NCBI RefSeq assembly: GCF_014396975.1
Contig: NZ_CP060719.1
Span: forward strand, 124,001 to 188,000
Length of the DNA: 64,000 nucleotides
Source: Thermomonas carbonis
GTDB taxonomy: Bacteria; Pseudomonadota; Gammaproteobacteria; Xanthomonadales; Xanthomonadaceae
Reading direction: 5' to 3'
Shown here piece after piece: positions 36,654 to 47,051 of this stretch. How positions within the stretch are numbered: position 1 is the first letter of the stretch; each line of letters opens with the position of its first letter. The position numbers and the translations under genes are program-made. The notes beneath the pieces were generated by a model. The model searched no databases and was not told the DNA's origin. It saw nothing but the letters and a program-made list of their open reading frames with translations.

Positions 36654-37481
36654 CTACTCGATTTTGCCGTCACTGAAACCCTGACCGGCCAGCCTTGCCA
36701 TCCGCTGGGTGTCGGCGAGCACGCCGCGCAACAGGCGCACCTCCGCGCTGTCGAGGTTGGCCCGCAGGTACAGCCGGCGCAGCTTGCGCATCGCCGACGC
36801 CGGCGCACGTCCCTTGTGGAAGTCGATCTGGTCCAGCGCCTCCGCCAGCTGGCCGAACAGGCCTTCCAGTTCGGCGTGGCTGGCCACGTTTTCGCCCGGC
36901 GGCAGCGTGCGTCCAGCGGGCGTTTCGCCGCTGCCGGCATCGCCAAGCAGCGCGCAACGCAGCTCATAGCTCAGCACCTGCACCGCGGCGGCCAGGTTGA
37001 GCGAACTGAACGCCGGGTCCGAGGGAATGTGCACCGCCGCGTGGCAGAGCTGCAGTTCCTCGTTGTCCAGGCCGGTACGTTCGCGGCCGAACACCAGCGC
37101 CACCGGCCCGCCCGCGGCGGCCAGCACAGCGCGGCCGGCCGCATCGCGCGGATGCAGTTGTTCCAGTTGGATCCGCCGGCTGCGCGCGGTGCAACCGAGC
37201 ACCCAGCGGCAATCGGCCACCGCCTCGGCCAAGGTGGCGAAGACCGGGGCGGCTTCGATGAGGTCGTCTGCACCGGCCGCCATCGCGTGGGTGTCGCGAT
37301 CCGGGGCTTTCTCCGGGGCCACCAGCACCAGCTTCGACAGGCCCATGGTCTTCATCGCCCGCGCCGCGGAACCGATGTTGCCCGGATGCTGGGTGCCGAC
37401 CAGCACGATGCGCAACTGGGCAGCAGCAGGGTGTGCGGCCGTTACGTCATCGCCCGTGGCGGAATTGGATGGATCACTCAT
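36654..37481 (-). CDS. trmJ: tRNA (cytidine/uridine-2'-O-)-methyltransferase TrmJ
   Basis: 275 residues. The SPOUT methyltransferase domain (about 22-190) has [31 protein letters not shown] and the knot region [16 protein letters not shown] with [20 protein letters not shown]-terminal helical region follows. TrmJ methylates the ribose at position 32 of several tRNAs. It is divergent from suhB, as in many gammaproteobacteria where suhB, trmJ and iscR are neighbours. Confidence 0.95.
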   Translation of the reverse strand: MSDPSNSATGDDVTAAHPAAAQLRIVLVGTQHPGNIGSAARAMKTMGLSKLVLVAPEKAPDRDTHAMAAGADDLIEAAPVFATLAEAVADCRWVLGCTARSRRIQLEQLHPRDAAGRAVLAAAGGPVALVFGRERTGLDNEELQLCHAAVHIPSDPAFSSLNLAAAVQVLSYELRCALLGDAGSGETPAGRTLPPGENVASHAELEGLFGQLAEALDQIDFHKGRAPASAMRKLRRLYLRANLDSAEVRLLRGVLADTQRMARLAGQGFSDGKIE

Positions 37482-37586
37482 GCGGCAATGGTAAACTTCG
37501 TGCCCGGCCCGCGCGCCGGGTTCGCTCTTTTTCGCCGTTGCCCCGCTCCCCGCGAGCCTTCCTCATTCCCTTCGAGGCGCTTCACC

Positions 37587-38405
37587 ATGCAGAAACCCGT
37601 GGTCAATGTCATGGTCAAGGCGGCCCGCTCGGCCGGCGGGGTACTCCTGCGCAGCATGCACAAGCTCGATGCCATCAACGTGGTCGAGAAAGACCGCATG
37701 GACTACGCCAGCGACGTCGACGAGCAGGCCGAGAAAGCCGTGATCAAGGAGCTGCGCAAGGCCTACCCGGATGCCGCGTTCCTGGGCGAGGAAGGCGGTG
37801 CGCAGGGCACGGGCAACGCGGTGTTCGTGATCGACCCGCTCGACGGCACCAGCAACTTCCTGCACGGTTTTCCGCACTGGTGCGTGTCGATCGCCCTGGT
37901 CGAGAACGGCGAGCCGCAGCACGGCGTGATCTTCGACCCGCTGCGCAACGAGCTGTTCACCGCCAGCCGCGGCAGCGGCGCGGTGCTCAACGACAAGCGC
38001 ATCCGCGTCAGCGAGCGCAAGGACGTGGCCGGTGCACTGCTGATCACCGGCTTCCCGCCGCGCGAGCGCGAACGCGCGCCCGCCCACCTGGAATGCGTGC
38101 GCGAACTGCTGCGCAGCGCCGAGGACATCCGCCGCACCGGCTCCGCCGCCCTCGACCTGGCCTACGTGGCCTGCGGCCGCAGCGACGGCTACTTCGAGGC
38201 CGGGGTGAAGCCGTGGGACATCGCCGCCGGCGTACTGCTGGTGCGCGAGGCCGGCGGTCGCGTCTGCGATTTCCGCGGCGCCGCCACCGGGCCGATGGAC
38301 GGCCGCGGCGTGCATGGCCGCCATCTGGTCGCCGGCAACCAGAAGCTCAGCGCGGAATTGCAGAAGGCGATCGTCCAGTCCGGGTACGCCGCCGTCTTCA
38401 ACTGA
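37587..38405 (+). CDS. suhB: Inositol-1-monophosphatase SuhB
   Basis: 272 residues. Metal-site motifs are GEEGG, the signature [21 protein letters not shown] (split here: DPLDGTSNF, then HGFPHW) and [17 protein letters not shown] (WDxAAG). These define the Li+-sensitive inositol monophosphatase family. In E. coli SuhB also binds NusA/RNA polymerase and helps rRNA antitermination. The ATG at 37587 gives [14 protein letters not shown], the usual start. Followed by a strong terminator. Confidence 0.96.
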   Translation: MQKPVVNVMVKAARSAGGVLLRSMHKLDAINVVEKDRMDYASDVDEQAEKAVIKELRKAYPDAAFLGEEGGAQGTGNAVFVIDPLDGTSNFLHGFPHWCVSIALVENGEPQHGVIFDPLRNELFTASRGSGAVLNDKRIRVSERKDVAGALLITGFPPRERERAPAHLECVRELLRSAEDIRRTGSAALDLAYVACGRSDGYFEAGVKPWDIAAGVLLVREAGGRVCDFRGAATGPMDGRGVHGRHLVAGNQKLSAELQKAIVQSGYAAVFN

Positions 38406-38422
38406 GGCGCTACGTTCCCGCC

Positions 38423-38457
38423 AACGAAAAGGCCGCGCAGTGCGCGGCCTTTTCGTT
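38423..38457. terminator. Bidirectional rho-independent terminator
   Basis: A perfect 16-bp stem (38423-38438 with 38442-38457), three-base loop, GC-rich core GGCCGCGC flanked by AAAA and TTTT. It lies between convergent suhB and secF and can serve both strands. Confidence 0.94.
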
Positions 38458-38469
38458 TGGGATCCGGTT

Positions 38470-38497
38470 GGGGCAGGCACGGGGGCCTGCCCCTACG
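38470..38497. repeat. REP-like palindrome, copy 2
   Basis: Arms GGGGCAGGC (38470-38478) and GCCTGCCCC (38485-38493) with loop ACGGGG, then TACG. 38472-38497 matches 2524-2549 except for one base. It lies 5 bp beyond the secF stop codon, next to the suhB terminator. Confidence 0.6.
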
Positions 38498-38502
38498 GGC
38501 CA

Positions 38503-39465
38503 TTACGGCCTGCGGGCCAGGGCTTCTTCGTCGCGCGCCTTCGGCAGCAGGTCCTGCTTGCTCACCTTCAGCAGGCCCATGGTCAGCAGCGGGCAGGCCA
38601 CGAAGATCGAGGACAGGGTGCCGATGATGATGCCGATGATCATCGCCTCGGCCATCCCGCGCAGCGAGTCGCCGCCGTAGATGTACAGCGAGAGCATGCT
38701 CAGGAACGCGACGAACGACGTGATCACCGTGCGCGACAGGGTCTGGTTGACCGACTTGTTGAGGATCGTCACCGGGTCGGCGCGCATGCCGCGGAAGTTC
38801 TCGCGGACGCGGTCGAACACCACGATGGTGTCGTTGATCGAGAAGCCCATCACCGACAGGATGCCGGCCAGCACATTGAGGTCGAATTCGTGGCCGCTCA
38901 GCGCGAACCAGCCCACGCAGATCAGCACGTCGTGCATCGTGGTGATGATCGCCGCGACCGCGAACTTCTTCTCGAAGCGCAACGAGATGTAGCCCAGGAA
39001 GCCGATGATCACGAACAGCACGGCATAGATGCCCTTGAGGGCGAGATCCTTGCCGACCTGCGCGCTGATCACCGAGCTGCTGCGCTTCTCCGCAGGATTG
39101 CCCGCCAGCGAGGCCGCCTTCGCCACCGCATCGCCGATGCTGCTGGCCTTGTCGGCACCACCTTCCTGCTTGCCGTCGGCCTGCAGGCGCACCAGCAGGT
39201 CGTTGCCAGCCCCGAAGTTCTGCACTTGCGCGCCGTTGAAGTTGGCGGCCTCCAGCTGCTCGCGGACCTTGTCGACATCCGGTGCCTTCGCGTAGCGCAG
39301 CTCAACGCCGACGCCACCGGTGAAGTCCAGCGAGAAATTGAAACCACGCGCGCCCATCGCCCCAAGCGCGACCACCATCAGCAACAGGGCGACGGTCAGC
39401 GACACCCAGCGCATGCGCATGAAGTCGATGTTGCTGTCGTACGGGAAAAGATTGAACGGTTTCAT
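38503..39465 (-). CDS. secF: Protein translocase subunit SecF
   Basis: 320 residues with six membrane helices. Motifs are FNFSLDFTGGVGVELRY in the first periplasmic entry region, AVIIGFLGYISLRF-type helices, and DTIVVFDRVREN, the conserved SecF cytoplasmic loop. SecDF uses the proton gradient to complete protein export. It is the last gene of secD-secF, 13 bp after secD. yajC, tgt and queA lie upstream in the same direction. Confidence 0.97.
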   Translation of the reverse strand: MKPFNLFPYDSNIDFMRMRWVSLTVALLLMVVALGAMGARGFNFSLDFTGGVGVELRYAKAPDVDKVREQLEAANFNGAQVQNFGAGNDLLVRLQADGKQEGGADKASSIGDAVAKAASLAGNPAEKRSSSVISAQVGKDLALKGIYAVLFVIIGFLGYISLRFEKKFAVAAIITTMHDVLICVGWFALSGHEFDLNVLAGILSVMGFSINDTIVVFDRVRENFRGMRADPVTILNKSVNQTLSRTVITSFVAFLSMLSLYIYGGDSLRGMAEAMIIGIIIGTLSSIFVACPLLTMGLLKVSKQDLLPKARDEEALARRP

Positions 39466-39478
39466 GTGGTCGTGCCCC

Positions 39479-41347
39479 TCAGATGGCCACGGACTTGAGC
39501 TTCTTGCGCCCGCCGTAGATCAGCGTGGCAATGCCGCGCGAGACGGAGACCGCGGTGTATGCGGAGGTCGCGATGCCAAGCATGGTGGTGATGCCGAAGC
39601 CCCTCAACGGGCCAGTGCCGAACGCAGCCATCGCCAACCCAGCCAGGAACGCGGTGACGTTGGCGTCCAGGATAGTGCCGGAGGCGCGGTCGTAGCCTTC
39701 CGCGATGGCCTTCTGCGGCGGCAGCCCCATCCGCAACTCCTCGCGGATGCGTTCGTTGATCAGCACGTTGGCGTCCACCGACATGCCAACCGTCAACGCG
39801 ATGCCCGCCAGGCCCGGCAGGCTCATCGTCGCCCCCAGCAGCGACATCAGCGCGAACACCATCAGCAGGTTGATCAGCAGCGCCAGGCAGGTGATCAGGC
39901 CGAACATGCGGTAATACACCAGGAAGAACAGCAAGGCGAAGATGAAGGAGAACGCCACTGCGGTGAGGCCGCGCTCGATGTTTTCCTTGCCCAGGCTCGG
40001 ACCGATGGTGCGTTCGTCGACGAAGTCCATGGGTGCCGCCAGCGCGCCGGCGCGCAGCAGCAGCGCCAAGTCGGCACCTTCCTTCATGCTCTCCAGGCCG
40101 GTGGTCTGGAAATCCTTGCCCAACGTGCTCTGGATGGTGGCAACCGAGATCACCTGCTCGCTGGTGCGGTTGCTCCGCACTTCCTTGCCGTCGACGATCC
40201 TCACTTCGGGCACGCGCTCGATGTAGACCACCGCCATCGACTTGCCGACGTGCGCGCTCGAGTACTCGAACATGCGCTGGCCGCCGATGCTGTTCAGGCG
40301 CACGCTTACCGCCGGGGTACCCGACTGCGAATCGAAGAACGACGAGGCACTCTGCAACTGCTCGCCGGAGGTGATGATCCGCTTGTTCAGCAGGATCGGC
40401 AGCGGCTTGCCGTCAGGACCGAGTTCCTTGCGGTAGTAGATGCGCGCTTCCGGCGGCACATTGCCGGTGTCGCGCGCCTCGATCGCATTGCCTTCGATCA
40501 CGCCGCGGTATTCCAGGGTCGCGGTCGCGCCGAGGATGCGCTTGGCCTGGGCGGTGTCCTGCACGCCGGGCAGTTGCACCGCGATGCGGTCCGCGCCCTG
40601 GCGCTGGATGATCGGCTCGGCAACGCCAAGTTCGTTGATGCGGTTGCTCAACGTGCCGATGTTCTGCTGGACCGCGTCGGTCAGCATTTTTTCGAGCTCG
40701 GCATCCGGGATGCGAATGGTGATCGAGTCGTCGGTCGAGTTGATCTGGTAGGTCGGCATGTCGCGCGCCAGCAACGGGCGCACCTTGCTGATGTCCTGCC
40801 CGGGACTCAGGCTGGCGACCACGCTGTTGCCAGACGCCGGCTCGACCGAGGTGTAGCGGATCTGGTTGTCGCGCAGCAATACCCGGGTGTCTTCGGCAGT
40901 CGCCTCGAAACGCTTGGCCAGCGCGGCCTCACGATCGACCTGCATCAGGAAATACACGCCACCGCGCAAGTCGAGGCCCAGCGACATCGACTTGGCGCCA
41001 AGCGCTTGCATCCAACCCGGCAACGTGGAGGCCTGGTTGAGCGCGACCACGTAGCCGCCGCCGAGCTCGGCGCGCATGACCTCCGCCGCCCTGGACTGGG
41101 CGTCGTCATCGGCGGTCCGGAGCATCAGGTTGCCGTCTTTCTCGATCGCGCTGGACTTGAACGGCACCGACGCCTTCTTCAGCGCGGCCTCGACCCGCTG
41201 CTGCATCGCGGCGTCGACCTTCGCACCGCGATTCGCGGTCACCTGCACGGCGGGATCCTGCGGGAATGCATTGGGTATGGCGTAGAACACGCTCAGCACC
41301 AGCACCAGCAGGATGACAAGGTATTTCCAGCGGGAATATTCGAGCAT
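39479..41347 (-). CDS. secD: Protein translocase subunit SecD
   Basis: 622 residues. The N-terminal helix (SRWKYLVILLVLVLSVFYAIPN) is followed by a large periplasmic region (P1 head and base) and five C-terminal helices. Motifs are LGLDLRGGVYFLMQVD, LPGVQDTAQAKRILG, and DANVLINERIREEL, with the conserved Asp of the proton path. The ATG at 41347 gives MLEYSRWKY, the usual start; a GTG one codon earlier is possible. It works with SecF and YajC in the SecDF-YajC complex. Confidence 0.97.
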   Translation of the reverse strand: MLEYSRWKYLVILLVLVLSVFYAIPNAFPQDPAVQVTANRGAKVDAAMQQRVEAALKKASVPFKSSAIEKDGNLMLRTADDDAQSRAAEVMRAELGGGYVVALNQASTLPGWMQALGAKSMSLGLDLRGGVYFLMQVDREAALAKRFEATAEDTRVLLRDNQIRYTSVEPASGNSVVASLSPGQDISKVRPLLARDMPTYQINSTDDSITIRIPDAELEKMLTDAVQQNIGTLSNRINELGVAEPIIQRQGADRIAVQLPGVQDTAQAKRILGATATLEYRGVIEGNAIEARDTGNVPPEARIYYRKELGPDGKPLPILLNKRIITSGEQLQSASSFFDSQSGTPAVSVRLNSIGGQRMFEYSSAHVGKSMAVVYIERVPEVRIVDGKEVRSNRTSEQVISVATIQSTLGKDFQTTGLESMKEGADLALLLRAGALAAPMDFVDERTIGPSLGKENIERGLTAVAFSFIFALLFFLVYYRMFGLITCLALLINLLMVFALMSLLGATMSLPGLAGIALTVGMSVDANVLINERIREELRMGLPPQKAIAEGYDRASGTILDANVTAFLAGLAMAAFGTGPLRGFGITTMLGIATSAYTAVSVSRGIATLIYGGRKKLKSVAI

Positions 41348-41402
41348 CACGACACCCCGCGCACGGCCATCAAGGCCGGCGCTTGTTGCTTCAGAAAAAG
41401 GA

Positions 41403-41747
41403 TCAAACCGACTTCAGGGTGCCCTTGGGCAGCACGTTGGCGATGGCGGCGCGCTGCACGCGCAGCTGCACGCCATTGGCGACCTCGACGGTCACGAAGC
41501 TCTCGCCGATCGCGGCCACGGTGCCGGCGATGCCGCCGCTGGTGATCACTTCGTCGCCCTTGGCCAGCTTGTCCAGCATGGCGCGATGGTCCTTCTGCCG
41601 CTTCATCTGCGGGCGGATCATCAGGAAATACATGATCACGATCAGCAGGATCGGGAACAGCAGGGTGGACATCATGCTGGGCGCGGCGGGAGCGGCGCCG
41701 GCGGCCTGGGCATGTGCGACGGGAATCAGGAAATCGAGCGGGTTCAT
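41403..41747 (-). CDS. yajC: Preprotein translocase subunit YajC
   Basis: 114 residues. One N-terminal membrane helix (MMSTLLFPILLIVIMYFLMI) is followed by the cytoplasmic signature RPQMKRQKDHRAMLDKLAKGDEVITSGGI (in parts) and a small beta domain. It is the accessory subunit of SecDF. The gene lies 80 bp downstream of tgt and 55 bp upstream of secD, the standard order queA-tgt-yajC-secD-secF. Confidence 0.96.
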   Translation of the reverse strand: MNPLDFLIPVAHAQAAGAAPAAPSMMSTLLFPILLIVIMYFLMIRPQMKRQKDHRAMLDKLAKGDEVITSGGIAGTVAAIGESFVTVEVANGVQLRVQRAAIANVLPKGTLKSV

Positions 41748-41827
41748 GCGGGAATCCGTGTTTGCGAAGCGGATGGGTTGGCCAAGGCCAGCCGGGAATT
41801 ATGCCACGTGGGCCGCCGGGAGGCCTT

Positions 41828-44228
<2,401 letters not shown>

Positions 44229-44273
44229 GGATGTCGCAAGCCTCGTGGGGCGCGCATTGTAGGCGAGCCGCAA

Positions 44274-44705
44274 CTACCGCTCGAACTTGGTCGACAGGAT
44301 GATCGAGGTGGTGGTGCGTTCCACCCCGTCGATCGCGCCGATGCGGTCGGTGAGCACGTCCATCTCGCCGACGTTGGCGGCCACCGCGAAGGCCACCAGG
44401 TCATGGCCACCACTGACCGAATGCAACTCGCGGACCTGGTGCATCGCCTGCAGGGATTTGACCACTGCGGCCATCTGCTTGGGCTGCAGCATGATCAGGA
44501 TGTGCGCGCGGATCCGGCTGCGCTCCAGTTCGTCATCCACGCGCACGGTGTAGCCGCGGATCACGCCCTCCTGTTCCAGGCGGGTGATCCGGTTCTGCAC
44601 CGTGGTCCGCGACAGTCCCACTCGCCGCGCGATCTCCGCAGTCGACGCGCGGGCGTCCTCGCGCAGCAGGGAAAGCAGCAGCTCATCGGCCTTGGAAATG
44701 CGCAT
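44274..44705 (-). CDS. Lrp/AsnC-family transcriptional regulator
   Basis: 143 residues. An N-terminal winged helix-turn-helix (LLREDARASTAEIARRVGLS in part, then RTTVQNRITRLEQEGVIRGY) is followed by a RAM/AsnC ligand-binding domain (about 65-140, with SVSGGHDLVAFAVA). Members sense amino acids and often regulate a divergent neighbour. Here that is a class III aminotransferase starting 140 bp away, its probable target. Confidence 0.94.
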   Translation of the reverse strand: MRISKADELLLSLLREDARASTAEIARRVGLSRTTVQNRITRLEQEGVIRGYTVRVDDELERSRIRAHILIMLQPKQMAAVVKSLQAMHQVRELHSVSGGHDLVAFAVAANVGEMDVLTDRIGAIDGVERTTTSIILSTKFER

Positions 44706-44844
44706 ATCGCCGGATCATACCGTCGATCCGCCGGATATTGCCGGCGAACTGGACGAATCCGCCCTTTCGACTGGCAACGATCCCGCGATAATGATCGTTT
44801 GCACAGCGTCCGGCTGCGGACGTGCACTCGCTGGAGGACTCGCC

Positions 44845-46347
44845 ATGACCCTGCTCGACACCCTCGCCCCGCTGCGCTCGCACGGCCACGTCCGTACCCA
44901 CGGTCTCGACGACGCCACCATCCTCGACTTCGCCGGCCGCGACGCCAGCCTGGCCGAAGCGATCACCGCCGCGGCGGACGAGTACCAGCGCGTGAGCAAC
45001 GAGTTCCCGGCGCTGCTGGAACTGGACGAGGACGCGCAGGTGCGCGAGGTGCAGTCCGGCTTCGTCAATTTCTACGCCGAAGACGCCGCCAATCCCTATG
45101 TGGCGCTGGCCGCGCGCGGCCCGTGGATCGTGACCCTGAAGGGCGCGGTGATCTACGACACCGGCGGCTACGGCATGCTCGGCCTGGGCCATGCGCCGGC
45201 CGCGGTGATCGAGGCCATGGCCAAGCCGCAGGCGATGGCCAACATCATGACCCCGCACGTCTCGCAGCTGCGCTTTGCCCAGGCGATGAAGGCGGAGATC
45301 GGCCAGACCCGCGGCTCTTGTCCTTACAGCGCCTTCCTGTGCCTGAACTCCGGTTCCGAATCGGTGTCGCTGGCCTCGCGCATCGTCGATGCCAATGCCA
45401 AGACCATGACCGACCCGGGTGCGCGCCACGCAGGCAAGACGATCAAGCGACTGGTGGTGAAGGGTGCGTTCCATGGCCGCACCGAGCGCCCGGCGCTGTA
45501 TTCGGATTCCAGCCGCAAGGCCTACGTCCAGCACCTGGCGAGCTACCGCGACGAGACCTCGGTGCTGACCGTGCCGGCCTACGACATGGACGCCCTGCGC
45601 ACGCTGTTCGCCGATGCCGACACCAACGGCTGGTTCATCGAGGCGATGTTCCTGGAGCCGGTGATGGGCGAAGGCGACCCCGGCCGCAGCGTTCCGGTGG
45701 CGTTCTACGAGCTCGCCCGCGAATTGACCCGTGCGCATGGCGCGATGCTGCTGGTGGACTCGATCCAGGCCGGCCTGCGCGCCACCGGCTACCTGTCGAT
45801 CGTCGATTACCCCGGCTTCGAAAATGTCGATGCGCCGGACCTGGAAACCTATTCCAAGGCACTCAACGCGGCGCAGTACCCGCTGTCGGTGCTGGCCGTC
45901 ACCGCGGAATCCGCGGCGATCTACAAGCGCGGCCTTTACGGCAACACCATGACCGCCAACCCGCGTGCGCTCGACGTTGCCTGCGCGGTACTGGCACAGC
46001 TGACTCCGGAACTGCGCGCCAACATCCAGCAGCGCGGCAAGCAGGCGCTGGCCATGCTCGAAGCACTGAAGGCCGAGCTCGACGGCCGCATCACCAAGGT
46101 GCAGGGCACCGGCCTGTTGTTCTCCTGCGAACTCGCGCCCGGCTACAAGGGCTACGGCGCCGGCTCCACCGAGGAGTGGATGCGCGAACACGGCATCGGC
46201 GTGATCCACGGCGGCGAAAACTCGCTGCGCTTCACCCCGCATTTTGCGGTGAGCGAAGACGAGCTGGCGCTGGTGGTGGCGATGGTCAAGCGCGCCCTGC
46301 TCGAAGGGCCGTGCCAGCAGATCGACGCCGCAGCCCAGGCCGCCTGA
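44845..46347 (+). CDS. Class III PLP-dependent aminotransferase
   Basis: 500 residues. PLP-site features are SGSESVSLASRI (phosphate-binding), VVKGAFHGRTERPALYS in part, LEPVMGEGDPGR, LLVDSIQAGLRATG (Asp binding the pyridine nitrogen), and the Schiff-base Lys in ETYSKALNAAQYP. The active-site SIQAGLR differs from the usual DEVQTG of this class, so it belongs to a divergent subgroup; the substrate cannot be assigned. GGAGG lies 8 nt before the ATG. The divergent Lrp-type gene suggests amino-acid-responsive control. Confidence 0.9.
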   Translation: MTLLDTLAPLRSHGHVRTHGLDDATILDFAGRDASLAEAITAAADEYQRVSNEFPALLELDEDAQVREVQSGFVNFYAEDAANPYVALAARGPWIVTLKGAVIYDTGGYGMLGLGHAPAAVIEAMAKPQAMANIMTPHVSQLRFAQAMKAEIGQTRGSCPYSAFLCLNSGSESVSLASRIVDANAKTMTDPGARHAGKTIKRLVVKGAFHGRTERPALYSDSSRKAYVQHLASYRDETSVLTVPAYDMDALRTLFADADTNGWFIEAMFLEPVMGEGDPGRSVPVAFYELARELTRAHGAMLLVDSIQAGLRATGYLSIVDYPGFENVDAPDLETYSKALNAAQYPLSVLAVTAESAAIYKRGLYGNTMTANPRALDVACAVLAQLTPELRANIQQRGKQALAMLEALKAELDGRITKVQGTGLLFSCELAPGYKGYGAGSTEEWMREHGIGVIHGGENSLRFTPHFAVSEDELALVVAMVKRALLEGPCQQIDAAAQAA

Positions 46348-46365
46348 TTCCTGGCAGGCGCGCGT

Positions 46366-46425
46366 GAAAAAGGCGGGTCAGAGTGGGGTTTCCTGCAGGA
46401 AACCCCACTCTGACCCGCCTTTTTC
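46366..46425. repeat. Perfect 60-nt palindrome, also terminator-like
   Basis: Positions 46366-46395 are the exact reverse complement of 46396-46425, with no loop. The outer part is AAAAAGGCGGG/CCCGCCTTTTT, followed inward by GTCAGAGTGGGGTTT and a CCTGCAGG centre. The GGGTCAGAGT motif resembles sequences I associate with REP-associated tyrosine transposase (RAYT) repeats in Xanthomonadaceae. Placed between convergent genes, with A- and T-runs outside, it should also terminate transcription both ways. Confidence 0.85.
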
Positions 46426-46433
46426 GTTTCCGC

Positions 46434-47051
46434 CTAGCGACCGGACTGTTTTTCGAAGCGCTGCATCGCTTCGCGGATCAGCGCCTTAGCTTCGGCGGCA
46501 TCGCCGTAACCTGACAGGCGCACCGGGTTGCGACCCTTCGGCAGGTCCTTGTACACGCGGAAGAATGCTTCGATGCGATCCAACTCGACCTGCGGCAAGT
46601 CGGCGACGTCGCGGATCCCGGCATAGGTTGGATCGACCTTGTCGGTCGGCACGCCGATGATCTTCTGGTCGGCCTCGCCAGCGTCTTCCATGCGCAGCAC
46701 GCCGACCGGGCGGAAGCGGATCAGCACGCCCGGATGCAGTGCTTCGCGGGTAAGCACCAGCGCGTCCAGAGGGTCACCATCGCCAGCCAGGGTGCGCGGC
46801 AACGAGCCATAGTTGGCGGGGTACGCGACCGGCATCGACTGGAAGCGATCGACGAAAACCAGGCCTTCCTCGTTGATCTCGTACTTGGTGATGCTGCCGG
46901 CCGGGATCTCGACGGCCAGCACCGCGCTTTCGGGCGCGTCCTTCGCCTGCTCGGCGTGGAACGGATGGCGAACGTTCGGGTCGCCCGCCATCGCCGCGCC
47001 GACGCACAGCGAAAGCACCGCACCCACCGCACATCGGCTCATTCCCAGCAT
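46434..47051 (-). CDS. Exported family I inorganic pyrophosphatase
   Basis: 205 residues. The family I signature DGDPLDALVL is present, with EIPAGSITKYEIN, YPANYGSLPRT and a C-terminal FFRVYKDLPKGR. Active-site Asp residues look complete. Unlike the usual cytosolic Ppa, it starts with a signal peptide (MLGMSRCAVGAVLSLCVGAA in part, AMAGDP), so it should hydrolyse PPi in the periplasm. GGAG lies 6 nt before the ATG. It overlaps the upstream metallophosphoesterase gene by 13 nt, the last gene of a three-gene phosphorus operon. Confidence 0.92.
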   Translation of the reverse strand: MLGMSRCAVGAVLSLCVGAAMAGDPNVRHPFHAEQAKDAPESAVLAVEIPAGSITKYEINEEGLVFVDRFQSMPVAYPANYGSLPRTLAGDGDPLDALVLTREALHPGVLIRFRPVGVLRMEDAGEADQKIIGVPTDKVDPTYAGIRDVADLPQVELDRIEAFFRVYKDLPKGRNPVRLSGYGDAAEAKALIREAMQRFEKQSGR

